Assembly: GCF_035920345.1 (NCBI RefSeq)
Contig: NZ_CP109149.1
Span: forward strand, 7,998,001-8,062,000
DNA length: 64,000 nucleotides
From: Nocardia vinacea
Lineage (GTDB): Bacteria; Actinomycetota; Actinomycetes; Mycobacteriales; Mycobacteriaceae
Direction of reading: 5' to 3'
In this document: piece by piece, positions 24,993-33,233 of the stretch
Layout of the letters: each line of letters opens with the position of its first letter
Position numbering within the stretch: the stretch's first letter is position 1
Notes under the pieces: generated by a model
Seen by the model: only the letters and a program-made list of their open reading frames with translations
The model's database searches: none
What the model was told of the DNA's origin: nothing
Made by a program: the position numbers and the translations under genes

Positions 24993-26219
24993 TTAACGGA
25001 CGCGTGGACGATTGCTCGCTAGTCGTCGTAACGCCGTGCGCAACCCGCGACGTTCCGGAGTGCGGTCAGCGTCGACGGCTACGGACGAATCTATGCCCTT
25101 GAACTTATGTTCGGATGCGGTTTCGGGTGCGTCGTCGGAGGTAGCGATCAAGAGGCTGTCGGGCAGTGCCAGTTTGTGGATGGTGCGTAGCGTCAGCAGA
25201 TATTGGCGCAGTAATGGACCGGTGGTGTACGGCAGGTCGTATTTGTCGCAGAGTGCCCGCACGCGTACGGCGACCTCGGCGTACCGGTTGCTCGGCAGAT
25301 CGGGGAACAGGTGGTGTTCGATCTGGTAGCAGAGGTTGCCGCTGAGGAAGGCCAGCACCGGGCCCGCGTCGAAATTCGCGGTGCCGAGCATCTGGCGCAG
25401 ATACCACTCCGGTTTGGTCTCGTGTTCCAGGACAGTCGGCGCGAATTTCTCTGCGCCGTCGGGGAAATGCCCGCAGAAGATCACGAGATAGGCCCATAGG
25501 CTGCGCAGGACATTGGCGCTGGTGTCCGCAGCCAAGGTATGCCGCCAGCGCCGCCCGCTGAATGCGGGAAAAAGCAGGTAGTCCTTGCCGGCTTGCCGGG
25601 CGATCTTGCCGAGGAACGCTCTGGTCTGGATCGCCTTCTGTGCCGGGGTCGCCGCGCGGAGGTGTTCGGAGTCGAGGCCGTGCAGCGCGATGCCCCACTC
25701 GAAGGTGGCCGCCAGCACCAGGTTCAGCAACGGCTGCAGCAGATTCCCTGGGCGCCAACGGTCGTCGCGGGTCACGCGGATGACACCGAATCCGATGTCC
25801 TCATCCATGCCGAGCACATTCGTGAAGACGTGATGGCGATAGTTGTGCGAATAACGCCACTGCGACGACAGACCCGCCATATCCCATTCCCAAGTGCTGG
25901 AATGGATTTCCGGGTCGTTCATCCAATCCCATTGGCCGTGGCAGACATTGTGGCCGATCTCCATGTTCTCGATGCTCTTCGCGATCGCCAATCCGGCAGT
26001 CCCGAGGATCCAACCGGTCCGCTTGCGACTGAGACCGATCATCAGCCGCGACCCGGCGTCGAGTGCCCGCTGGAAAGCGATCGTGCGGCGGATGTAGGCC
26101 GCATCCCGCGCACCGCGTTGATCGGTGATATCGCGGCGAATCGCATCGAGCTCGTCACCGAGTGCCTCGATATCGGCTGCGGTCAGATGCGCGTAGACCG
26201 CGACCTGTGTGATTGCCAT
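24993..26219 (-). CDS. Membrane fatty-acid desaturase (acyl-CoA/acyl-lipid type)
   Basis: The 408-aa di-iron desaturase has three histidine boxes: HNVCH (90-94), HNYRHH (125-130) and QIEHH (299-303). It introduces a double bond into fatty acyl chains at the membrane with electrons from a redox partner. It resembles the mycobacterial DesA3-type family; no ferredoxin reductase gene is adjacent. The hydrophobic segment before the first box is short, and the C-terminal 60 residues are a charged tail. A 57-aa gene lies 20 bases upstream on the same strand, and a TetR gene is divergent, so regulation by that TetR is likely. Confidence 0.92.
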   Translation of the reverse strand: MAITQVAVYAHLTAADIEALGDELDAIRRDITDQRGARDAAYIRRTIAFQRALDAGSRLMIGLSRKRTGWILGTAGLAIAKSIENMEIGHNVCHGQWDWMNDPEIHSSTWEWDMAGLSSQWRYSHNYRHHVFTNVLGMDEDIGFGVIRVTRDDRWRPGNLLQPLLNLVLAATFEWGIALHGLDSEHLRAATPAQKAIQTRAFLGKIARQAGKDYLLFPAFSGRRWRHTLAADTSANVLRSLWAYLVIFCGHFPDGAEKFAPTVLEHETKPEWYLRQMLGTANFDAGPVLAFLSGNLCYQIEHHLFPDLPSNRYAEVAVRVRALCDKYDLPYTTGPLLRQYLLTLRTIHKLALPDSLLIATSDDAPETASEHKFKGIDSSVAVDADRTPERRGLRTALRRLASNRPRVR

Positions 26220-26239
26220 TGCTCATGTCCCCGATCGGG

Positions 26240-26413
26240 TCAGCGTTTGAATGCGTCCCGCAGCGATTTCGAGATGCGTTCGACCACGTCGTTGGGGTGC
26301 TTGCCGCCAATGTCGGTCCGACGCCGACTGTCTTCGTCCGGTTTGGCGAGCAGCTTCCGCAAGCTTGTGCGGACTGCTCGAACCTGCTGCGCGACCTTGT
26401 CTTTGATCGTCAT
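26240..26413 (-). CDS. Small basic protein encoded ahead of the desaturase
   Basis: A 57-aa frame starts MTIKDKVAQQVRAVRTSLRK and ends ERISKSLRDAFKR. AGGA lies 8 to 9 bases before its ATG. It is 20 bases from the desaturase start on the same strand and inside the same TetR-controlled interval, so it is probably the first gene of a two-gene operon. Most of it is predicted amphipathic helix rich in Lys/Arg with a charged middle (KPDEDSRRR). There is no membrane segment or known domain. A regulatory or electron-transfer accessory role is only a guess. Confidence 0.65.
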   Translation of the reverse strand: MTIKDKVAQQVRAVRTSLRKLLAKPDEDSRRRTDIGGKHPNDVVERISKSLRDAFKR

Positions 26414-26513
26414 CGGAATATTCCTGTCTCCGGATGCGCGGCATCGGGGTGGACAGCCGAAACCGCCCGACCAGCCGCTGCACGATCCGGTATATCCACA
26501 GCTTATGCCCTAT

Positions 26514-26537
26514 CTACGCCGCCTGTCTACGGCGTAG
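26514..26537. promoter_or_regulatory. Dyad between desaturase operon and TetR gene, candidate operator
   Basis: CTACGCCG (26514-26521) and CGGCGTAG (26530-26537) are exact inverted repeats with an 8-base spacer. The site lies in the divergent control region, 50 bases before the TetR start and about 100 before the small gene. A TetR-type repressor autoregulating itself and the desaturase operon is the simple reading. Confidence 0.6.
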
Positions 26538-26586
26538 GCTTACATCGTTAACAGTTGTGCTGCTTCATCGAGAGGCGCTGAACCAG

Positions 26587-27321
26587 ATGAACGGAATCAG
26601 GGAAGGACCCATCGGTTCCCCCAAGAATCCGGCAGGAAGCGCGCACCGCGCCAACGCCGGGAATACTCCATTGACCAGGGCCGCGATGCTGGCGGCCGCA
26701 CTCGAGATCATCGACCGCGACAGCATCGACCGGCTATCGATGCGACGCCTCGGCGCCGCCCTCGGCCGGGACCCCATGGTGCTCTACCGGCACGCCGCGA
26801 ATAAGGCGGCGCTCCTCGACGGAGTCGCCGAGATCGTGCTCGGGCAGTTGACCGTCGACACCACCGATCACGACTGGCGCCACCAGTTGCGCAGCATCGC
26901 GCGCGACTTCCGCCGTCTCGCGGTCGACCACCCGAATGTTGTTCCGCTGCTGGTCACCCACCCGCTCGCTACCCCCCTCGGGCTCCGACCGGTAGGCACG
27001 CTGCGTCCGCTGGAGGACATCCTCGCGCTGCTCACCCGTGCTGAATTCAGCGGCACCGATGCGCTGCACATCTACCGTGCGCTGTTCGGCTTTCTCTACG
27101 GCCACATCCTCAACGAACGACAGGAACTCGTCGAACGCCCCGAAGAGGCAACCGACCTGCTGCGCCTGGGCTTGCATCGCCTGCCGATCGGCGAATTCCC
27201 ACTGCTACGCGGTCTCGCCACCGACCTGGCTGCCTACGACGGTGTCGTCGAACTCGAACAGGGTCTGGACATTCTGCTCACCGGCCTCACCGCCACCATG
27301 ACCCGGCCGCCACGCGGCTGA
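26587..27321 (+). CDS. TetR-family regulator A
   Basis: The 244-aa TetR regulator has an N-terminal helix-turn-helix (TRAAMLAAALEIIDRDSI, LSMRRLGAALGRDPMVLYRH) and a C-terminal domain of the tetracycline-repressor class (RPLEDILALLTRAEFSGTDA, RALFGFLYGHILNE). ATG 26587 gives a 29-residue lead before the HTH, as in its paralogue at 27763-28479; the frame is open another 51 codons upstream but through the operator region. It is followed after 16 bases by a DUF5994 gene. Likely targets are itself, DUF5994-1 and the divergent desaturase pair. Confidence 0.9.
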   Translation: MNGIREGPIGSPKNPAGSAHRANAGNTPLTRAAMLAAALEIIDRDSIDRLSMRRLGAALGRDPMVLYRHAANKAALLDGVAEIVLGQLTVDTTDHDWRHQLRSIARDFRRLAVDHPNVVPLLVTHPLATPLGLRPVGTLRPLEDILALLTRAEFSGTDALHIYRALFGFLYGHILNERQELVERPEEATDLLRLGLHRLPIGEFPLLRGLATDLAAYDGVVELEQGLDILLTGLTATMTRPPRG

Positions 27322-27337
27322 GAGGGGAGCGTCGACC

Positions 27338-27751
27338 ATGACGCACCAACTGACCCGAATCGATTCGGGTAGACACCCACCGAATTTCCGTCGGCTGCGA
27401 CAGGAACTCGAATTCGCAACGGACGCCACCGGTTCGGTCGACGGCGTGTGGCGCCCGCGCGGTAATGACCTCGTGGCCGAACTGCCGGATCTGCTCACCG
27501 CGGTCGCGAACCGACTCGGCCCGATCCATCGAGTGATCTATCACCTCGGCGAATGGGCCGCAGCGCCACGGAAACTCGCCTGTGGCGGGCGAATGGTGCG
27601 GCTCGACGGCTACCGCCACAAGGACCGGCATACGCTCGCTGTTCTCGGGGTCAGCGGTGCTGAGCTCACGCTAGTGGTGGTTACCCCAGCGGACACCGAA
27701 ACGATTGCGGCACAGCAACGTTGGGACTCCGAAGGTGGGGCGGGGGCCTGA
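27338..27751 (+). CDS. DUF5994-type protein 1
   Basis: The 137-aa protein of unknown function carries the pattern I associate with DUF5994: GSVDGVWRPRGNDLVAELPD, then a strand-rich part ending LTLVVVTPADTETI. In its relatives the second motif is VDGAWWPR; here WW is WR. GAGGGGAGCG precedes the ATG. It is probably cotranscribed with TetR A and is convergent with TetR B, 11 bases away. Two more copies lie at 28750-29690. No catalytic motif is evident. Confidence 0.75.
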   Translation: MTHQLTRIDSGRHPPNFRRLRQELEFATDATGSVDGVWRPRGNDLVAELPDLLTAVANRLGPIHRVIYHLGEWAAAPRKLACGGRMVRLDGYRHKDRHTLAVLGVSGAELTLVVVTPADTETIAAQQRWDSEGGAGA

Positions 27752-27762
27752 GTGGCAAACGA

Positions 27763-28479
27763 TCATCGCCCTTGGCTCGGCAGCGTTGCCGCGAGTCCGG
27801 TGAGCAGAATATCGAGACCTCGTTCGAGTTCGGCGGCGCCGTCATAGGCCGCAAGCACCGGAGCGAGCCCGCGCAGCAACGGGAACTCCGCGATGGGCAG
27901 CCGATGCAGCCCGAGGCGCAGCACCTCGTCGGTTTCCTCGGGGCGCTCCACGATCTCCTGCAATTCGTTGAGTACGTGACCGTAGAGAAAGCCGAACAGC
28001 GCACGGTAGATGTGCAGGGCATCCGCACCGGAAAACCCGGCACCGGTGAGCAGCGCGAGGATGTCTTCGAGCGGGCGGACCACTGCCTGGGGACGCAGCC
28101 CCAACGGTGTCGCCAACGGCCGGGTCACCAGCAGCGGTACCGCCTTCGGATGGGCCAGTGCCAAGCGCCGGAAATCGCGTGCGACCACTCGCAATTGATC
28201 GGCCCAGTCCGCGTCGGAGGCATCGACGGATAACTGCGCGAAGACGACCTCGGCGACGCCGTCGAGTACCGCGGCCTTATTAGCCACATGCCGGTAGACC
28301 ACCATCGGATCCCGGCCCACCGCGTCGGCCAGCCGCCGCATCGAGAGTCCGTCGATCCCGTCCCGATCGACGATCTCGAGTGCCGCGTGCAGCACCGTCG
28401 CCCTGGTTACCGGACCGTCGCCCCGGCCTGCGGACCGCCCGGATCGGGAGTTCGTGTGATCGGTCGGTGGTTCGGTCAT
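27763..28479 (-). CDS. TetR-family regulator B, paralogue of A
   Basis: The 238-aa regulator is closely similar to TetR A throughout (SMRRLADAVGRDPMVVYRH, RPLEDILALLTGAGFSGADA, RALFGFLYGHVLNE, HRLPIAEFPLLRGL). ATG 28479 is chosen because it gives a lead of about the same length as in A and has GGAG about 11 bases upstream. A GTG at 28512 and an ATG at 28506 are alternatives but abut the operator dyad. It is divergent from DUF5994-2 and -3, which it probably controls through the dyad at 28512-28538. Confidence 0.88.
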   Translation of the reverse strand: MTEPPTDHTNSRSGRSAGRGDGPVTRATVLHAALEIVDRDGIDGLSMRRLADAVGRDPMVVYRHVANKAAVLDGVAEVVFAQLSVDASDADWADQLRVVARDFRRLALAHPKAVPLLVTRPLATPLGLRPQAVVRPLEDILALLTGAGFSGADALHIYRALFGFLYGHVLNELQEIVERPEETDEVLRLGLHRLPIAEFPLLRGLAPVLAAYDGAAELERGLDILLTGLAATLPSQGR

Positions 28480-28511
28480 TTCGAAGCAATCTCCAGTTCC
28501 CAGCATCTCCA

Positions 28512-28538
28512 CTGTAGGTCACTATCGTAGACCTACAG
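28512..28538. promoter_or_regulatory. Dyad between TetR B and DUF5994-2, candidate operator
   Basis: CTGTAGGTC (28512-28520) and GACCTACAG (28530-28538) are exact inverted repeats with a 9-base spacer. TTGACA at 28541-28546 could be a -35 for the plus strand, with TCTACT 17 bases on as a weak -10. The half-sites differ from those of the TetR A dyad, which suggests the two paralogues have separate DNA specificity. Confidence 0.65.
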
Positions 28539-28749
28539 CGTTGACATTACGGCATAATCGGCGTCTACTGGAAGGACCAGTCATTGTCGTCGTATCGGAT
28601 TGGTGCTCATGCTCGCGGGCACCAGCGGCCACCCCATCCGCGGTCGCCGCCACTTCTACCGACCGTCCAGACGGCACGTGGGCACCGTCGCGCATACCCG
28701 CGACGCCCATCAATCGGCGGGCACCACAGCCGAAAACAGGAGCACCATC

Positions 28750-29199
28750 ATGGCACCGAAAAAGATCCGCTCACCGGCCGCTCGACATCGCGTCCCGCCG
28801 GAATACACGCCCCGATTGAGACTGAAGCCGAAGGCCGAACGCGATGGATATATCGATGGCGCCTGGTGGCCCCGATCCGGCGAACTCACCGCCGAACTGC
28901 CAGATCTGCTGGCAGTCCTATCGGTGGGGCTCGGTCCGGTCTGGCGCGTCGTCTATGACCCCGCGTGCTGGTCACGCGTACCCCAGCAAATGACCGTCGC
29001 CAACCGCACGGTCCGGCTCGATCCGTATCGCTTCGAGCGGTGGAACACGATGTTCGTCTTCGGCCGCGACAGCGGCTTGATCGTGCTCCGCGTAATCCCG
29101 TCGGCCACTGCCGAAGACACCGCGCATGCGGCCCTGATGGCCGCCGTCAACCCCGAACCGGCGACCCTGGCCGCCAGTGGAATCGAGCTCAGATCATGA
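28750..29199 (+). CDS. DUF5994-type protein 2
   Basis: The 149-aa protein has the family pattern RLRLKPKAERDGYIDGAWWP, GELTAELPDLLAVLSVGLGP, WRVVYDPACWSRVPQQ and GLIVLRVIPSATAEDTAHAA. AGGAG at 28738-28742 fixes ATG 28750; the frame is open upstream but lacks this site. About 270 bases separate it from TetR B, holding the operator and a leader with no other gene. Its stop overlaps the next start (ATGA). Function unknown. Confidence 0.8.
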   Translation: MAPKKIRSPAARHRVPPEYTPRLRLKPKAERDGYIDGAWWPRSGELTAELPDLLAVLSVGLGPVWRVVYDPACWSRVPQQMTVANRTVRLDPYRFERWNTMFVFGRDSGLIVLRVIPSATAEDTAHAALMAAVNPEPATLAASGIELRS

Positions 29200-29690
29200 C
29201 TCACATCAGGGCGCACCGCCCGATAACCAATCACCGGGATATGACCGGGAACATCGGCCCGCCCCTACGCAACCTGCAGCCGTTCCGGACACCTACCCGC
29301 ACGCCACGCCTGCTACTGCGCGGCTCCGGCTCCGGCCCGGGGCATGTCGACGGCGCATGGTGGCCGTGGACAGCCAACCTCACCGCCGAATTGCACGATC
29401 TGATCAACGTCCTCACCCCACGCCTCGGCGCGACGGTGCGAATCGGCTTCGGCTGGAACGCGGTCAGCCTCGCGCAACGCCGCATCGACCACGACGACGG
29501 CATCCGACTATACGGACCAGGCACTGCCCAACCACACGATGTCATGCATCTGGTAGGCGCCGGCGGCGCTCGTCTGGCCCTGCTGGTCATCCCCGCCGAT
29601 ACCCCGCCCGATCAAGCGAACAGTCGGATGCGGTGGGCGGCACGAACCGAAACACCGCACCAACTCGGCACCCGGTCTGGGACCCAATAG
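29196..29690 (+). CDS. DUF5994-type protein 3
   Basis: The 164-aa paralogue of the preceding gene has an added 35-residue N-terminal tail, then TPRLLLRGSGSGPGHVDGAW, WPWTANLTAELHDLINVLTP and LALLVIPADTPPDQANSRMR. It starts at ATG 29196 overlapping the previous stop by 4 bases, so the two are made together and may form a heteromer. It ends 16 bases before the convergent glycosyltransferase gene, with no terminator seen. Confidence 0.78.
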   Translation: MTHIRAHRPITNHRDMTGNIGPPLRNLQPFRTPTRTPRLLLRGSGSGPGHVDGAWWPWTANLTAELHDLINVLTPRLGATVRIGFGWNAVSLAQRRIDHDDGIRLYGPGTAQPHDVMHLVGAGGARLALLVIPADTPPDQANSRMRWAARTETPHQLGTRSGTQ

Positions 29691-29706
29691 TGCTGGGCAC
29701 CGTTGA

Positions 29707-30798
29707 TTACAGTCCCGCGTGCGAGAACAGTCCGGGCGAGCCGATGGCCTGTTGCGCTACCGGCTCGGCCGATGCGGTGCGATGTCCGGAATCTCGTACG
29801 ATCCGCTCGAATAGCGCTAGATAGGCATCGATCATGCGATCAGCGGTGAACCGTTCGAAGACATCGTCCCGGCAGGCGGCACGGTCGAGTCGCCCGAGGT
29901 CCGATACCGCCGCGACCGCACCCGCCACATCGGCGACGAGGAATCCGGTGCGACCGTGGCGGATGATCTCCGGCATCGAACCCAATGGTGTTGCGATGAC
30001 CGGTGTCCCGGTGGCCATGGCTTCGACGACCGACAGGCCGAACGGCTCGGCGAAACCGATCAAATGCAGTAGTGCACGGGCACCCCCGAGTAGCGCGTCC
30101 CGCTCTGCCGGACCGACCGGACCGAGGTAGGTCACATCGGTGCCGGTGAGATGCGGTTCGACCGCCGAGCGGAAGTATTCCTCGTCTTGGATTACGCCCG
30201 CGATGATCAATGGCAGTCCGGCCTGACGCGCCACCTCGATCGCCAGGTGCGTCCCTTTATCCGGATGAATTCTGCCCAGAAAGAGCAAATATTCGCCGTG
30301 CTTGGGACGAAATGTGAACTGGGCGAGATCGATACCGTGATGAATCGTTGCGGCATAGTGCAGATTCGGGTCGCGATCGGCATCGGTGACCGCCACATAG
30401 TGGGCGATGTCACTGAATTCCCGATAAACCGGAACTATTTTCGGTGAAGAGAAGCCGTGAATCGTCGTCACCATCGGTGTGGACACCAGCCTGCTGTAGG
30501 TCAGTGGCATGAAGTCGAAATGGTTGGCGAGTACGTCGAATTCACCGGACCGCGCGAATGCCGTCGAATTATGCAGCGCTTCATAGACTTTCGCATCCGC
30601 ACCGGCCGTCTCCTCGTATCCCGACGGGACGGCGGAGACCAGCCGTGCCGAGGTCGTGGAGTCCGCCGTTGCGAACAATGTGACATCGTGCCCACGCGCG
30701 ACAAACCCCTCGGCCAGCGTCGAAGCGATTTGCTCCCACGGACCATAGTTTTTCGGAGGTGTACGGTGTGCGACCGACGCGATAACGCCGATTCTCAT
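29707..30798 (-). CDS. GT4-family glycosyltransferase
   Basis: The 363-aa GT-B fold transferase has YGPWEQIASTLAEGFVARGH near the N-terminus and the donor half with LLFLGRIHPDKGTHLAIEVA, LLHLIGFAEPFGLSVVEAMA (the E-x7-E signature) and TPVIATPLGSMPEII. GT4 enzymes transfer sugar from a nucleotide donor with retention. ATG 30798 (MRIGVIAS) is preferred over a start 10 codons upstream because GAGGA lies 5-6 bases before it. It is divergent from a second GT4 gene, and the cluster suggests synthesis of one glycan or glycoside. Confidence 0.9.
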   Translation of the reverse strand: MRIGVIASVAHRTPPKNYGPWEQIASTLAEGFVARGHDVTLFATADSTTSARLVSAVPSGYEETAGADAKVYEALHNSTAFARSGEFDVLANHFDFMPLTYSRLVSTPMVTTIHGFSSPKIVPVYREFSDIAHYVAVTDADRDPNLHYAATIHHGIDLAQFTFRPKHGEYLLFLGRIHPDKGTHLAIEVARQAGLPLIIAGVIQDEEYFRSAVEPHLTGTDVTYLGPVGPAERDALLGGARALLHLIGFAEPFGLSVVEAMATGTPVIATPLGSMPEIIRHGRTGFLVADVAGAVAAVSDLGRLDRAACRDDVFERFTADRMIDAYLALFERIVRDSGHRTASAEPVAQQAIGSPGLFSHAGL

Positions 30799-31044
30799 AA
30801 AATCCTCGATTACTGGCGGCAAGACCACCGAGAGCCGCCCCAGATGTGGGCGAACATGATGCGGCGATCATATCACACTAATTTTCGCAGATCCGAGTGT
30901 TATGATCGTGACCTGGTTGCCGATCCCTCTGTGCCTTTTTTCCGGAGCGGATTCTCAAGCGCTTCAGCGCAACACGATCGGCCAATTGAGTGGCTGCAGA
31001 CAGCGGCACCTTCGGCGCTGCCTCGAAGCGGAAAGGCTGGCGTA

Positions 31045-32226
31045 GTGTCGGTTCGGTCCTATGGCGTTCTGAGTACCTATTCACCGACCCAGTGCGGGCT
31101 GGCGACCTTCACCGGCGCACTGGTCGATGCGTTGACCGCACCCGGCGAAATCGGTTTCGTGTCGGTCGATTTCGGGCGCCGCCCAACCGTCGGCGTCGTC
31201 TCCGTGGTCGACAGTCCGGATCCGACACCGCCCCCTGAGGTGGCACATCAGTGGGAGCGCAGCGACCACCGGGGTGCCACCGCCGCGGCCATCGCACTCA
31301 ACGGCTTCGATATTGCGATCATCCAGCACGAATATGGCATCTATAGTGGGCGGGACGGCGTCGATGTCCTCGAAATCGTTCGCGCCCTTCGGGTTCCGGC
31401 CATCGTCGTGTTGCATACGGTGCTGGTCACCCCGACACCGCAGCAGCGGATGATCCTCGAGCAGCTCGTTCGCAATTGCGCGGCCGTCGTCACCATGACG
31501 AACACGGCTCGCCGACGACTCATCGACCACTACGCCGTCGACCCGGCCAAGGTTCGGGTGATTCCGCACGGTGCCACCGACAATCGCTCCGGACAACCCG
31601 GCGACCAACACCAGCCGATCTCCCGGACGCCGGTAATTCTGACCTGGGGACTGCTCGGCGAGGGGAAAGGCATCGAATGGGGCATCGACGCGATGGCGCA
31701 CTTGGCCGACTTGCGCCCGGCCGCACAGTACCGGGTGGTGGGACAGACACATCCGAGAGTGCTTGCGCGCCACGGTGAGTCCTATCGCACCGGCCTCCTC
31801 GACCGTGCCCAGCGCCGCGGCGTCGCCAACGCCGTCCACTTCGACGCCCGCTACCTATCCAACGTCGAACTGTACCGGCTGATCAGGCAGGCGGATATCG
31901 TTCTGCTGCCTTACGATTCCCGCGAACAAGTGACATCCGGGGTGCTGATCGAGGCGGTGGCGGCGGGCAAACCGGTGATATCGACGGCCTTCCCGCATGC
32001 CGAAGAACTGCTGTCGAGCGGCGCGGGCCTGCTGGTCGATCGAGAGTCGCCGACCGATATCGCCGCGGCACTGCGCCGCGTGATCACCGAACCGGGCCTT
32101 GCGGCGAGAATGGGTGCCGAAGCGAAACGTATCGCACCCGAACTGCTTTGGACCTCGGTAAGCCGAAAGTATCGGGACCTGGCAGCGGAAACGCTGCGGG
32201 CCGATAGGAAGCTGGCCACGGCATGA
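31045..32226 (+). CDS. Second GT4-family glycosyltransferase
   Basis: The 393-aa protein starts GTG 31045 (SVRSYGVLSTYSPTQCGLA), with GAAAGG 8 bases upstream. The frame is open for almost 200 codons further back, but that part runs antisense over the divergent GT gene and looks non-coding. Donor-domain landmarks are PVILTWGLLGEGKGIEWGI, YLSNVELYRLIRQADIVLLP, SREQVTSGVLIEAVAAGKPV. It is followed by an ATGA overlap with the next gene. About 245 bases of AT-richer DNA separate it from the divergent GT4 and must hold both promoters. Confidence 0.88.
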   Translation: MSVRSYGVLSTYSPTQCGLATFTGALVDALTAPGEIGFVSVDFGRRPTVGVVSVVDSPDPTPPPEVAHQWERSDHRGATAAAIALNGFDIAIIQHEYGIYSGRDGVDVLEIVRALRVPAIVVLHTVLVTPTPQQRMILEQLVRNCAAVVTMTNTARRRLIDHYAVDPAKVRVIPHGATDNRSGQPGDQHQPISRTPVILTWGLLGEGKGIEWGIDAMAHLADLRPAAQYRVVGQTHPRVLARHGESYRTGLLDRAQRRGVANAVHFDARYLSNVELYRLIRQADIVLLPYDSREQVTSGVLIEAVAAGKPVISTAFPHAEELLSSGAGLLVDRESPTDIAAALRRVITEPGLAARMGAEAKRIAPELLWTSVSRKYRDLAAETLRADRKLATA

Positions 32227-33233
32227 ATACCATCAGCATCTCCTTCGCGCACCTCTACCGACTCAGCGACGAGTGCGGCATCTTCGAGCATGCGAAGTTC
32301 ACCACACCCCGCATCGAAAACGGTTACTGCGTCGACGATGTCGCGCGCGCACTCGTGGTGGCCGTTCGCGAGCCCGAGCCGACCGAACAACTAATCGACA
32401 ACACCGGCGTGTATCTGGACTTCATCATCGCGGCTCTGAACGAGGACGGCAGCTGCCACAATCGTCGGGGCACGGACCGGAGTTGGCAGGACGAACCGAG
32501 CCTCGAAGATCACTGGGGCCGCGCCCTCTGGGCACTGGGCTCCGTCGTCGCCCGCAAACCCGATCTGGCGCGGGTCGCGTTGGCACACTTCACCATCGCG
32601 GCGCACCGGCGGTCCCCATTTCCCCGGGCAATGGCCTTCGCCGCACTCGGCGCCGCCGAGGTGCTGCGCGTCCAGCCGGGAAACACACAAGCGCTTGAAC
32701 TACTGGCCGCCGCCGGCGGCCGGATCGGCCCGCCGACCCGCCGTCTCGACTGGCGCTGGCCCGAGCCGCGGTTGCACTATGCCAACGCGGTGCTGGCCGA
32801 AGCGCTGCTCGCGGTCGGCACGCTGCTGCCCGGACAGGGCCGCGTGTACGCCGATGGACTCGCGATGCTGCGCTGGCTGCTCGAGATCGAAACCTCGGGT
32901 GACCATTTATCGGTCACCCCGGTCGACGGCTGGGCGACGGGCGAAGCCCGGCCCGGCTTCGACCAGCAACCCATCGAGGTCGCGACCTTGGCGGACGCCT
33001 GCGCTCGCGCCTACGACGACACCGGCGACCAGCATTGGAAGGATGCGGTACTGCTGTGTGAAGCGTGGTTCCGTGGCACGAACGACGTCGACACTCCCCT
33101 GATCGACCCGGTCAGCGGCGGCTGCTGTGACGGACTCGAGCACACCGGCCGAAACGAGAACCAGGGCGCCGAGTCGACGCTCGCGCTGATCTCCACGCAG
33201 CAACAGGCGCGCCGACTCACGCTTGCCGGGTAG
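32223..33233 (+). CDS. Predicted alpha/alpha-barrel glycosidase-like protein
   Basis: The 336-aa protein has repeated helical pairs with acidic and aromatic residues (LSDECGIFEHA, RIENGYCVDDVARALVV, SLEDHWGRALWALGSVV, HYANAVLAEALLAVGT, RNENQGAESTLALIS). That pattern is typical of six-hairpin barrel glycoside hydrolases. I do not recognise the exact family. It overlaps the preceding GT4 gene by 4 bases and the following GH130 gene by 3, so the three act together. The frequent genomic company of GT4 and GH130 genes, known to me from other bacteria, supports a role in making or turning over a mannose- or glucose-based polymer. Confidence 0.65.
   Translation: MNTISISFAHLYRLSDECGIFEHAKFTTPRIENGYCVDDVARALVVAVREPEPTEQLIDNTGVYLDFIIAALNEDGSCHNRRGTDRSWQDEPSLEDHWGRALWALGSVVARKPDLARVALAHFTIAAHRRSPFPRAMAFAALGAAEVLRVQPGNTQALELLAAAGGRIGPPTRRLDWRWPEPRLHYANAVLAEALLAVGTLLPGQGRVYADGLAMLRWLLEIETSGDHLSVTPVDGWATGEARPGFDQQPIEVATLADACARAYDDTGDQHWKDAVLLCEAWFRGTNDVDTPLIDPVSGGCCDGLEHTGRNENQGAESTLALISTQQQARRLTLAG

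Noticed and set aside
30457..31044. Nearly 200-codon N-terminal extension of the second GT4 gene
   Set aside because: It runs antisense through the divergent GT4 gene and reads as non-coding; the GTG at 31045 has a ribosome-binding site and begins the conserved domain.
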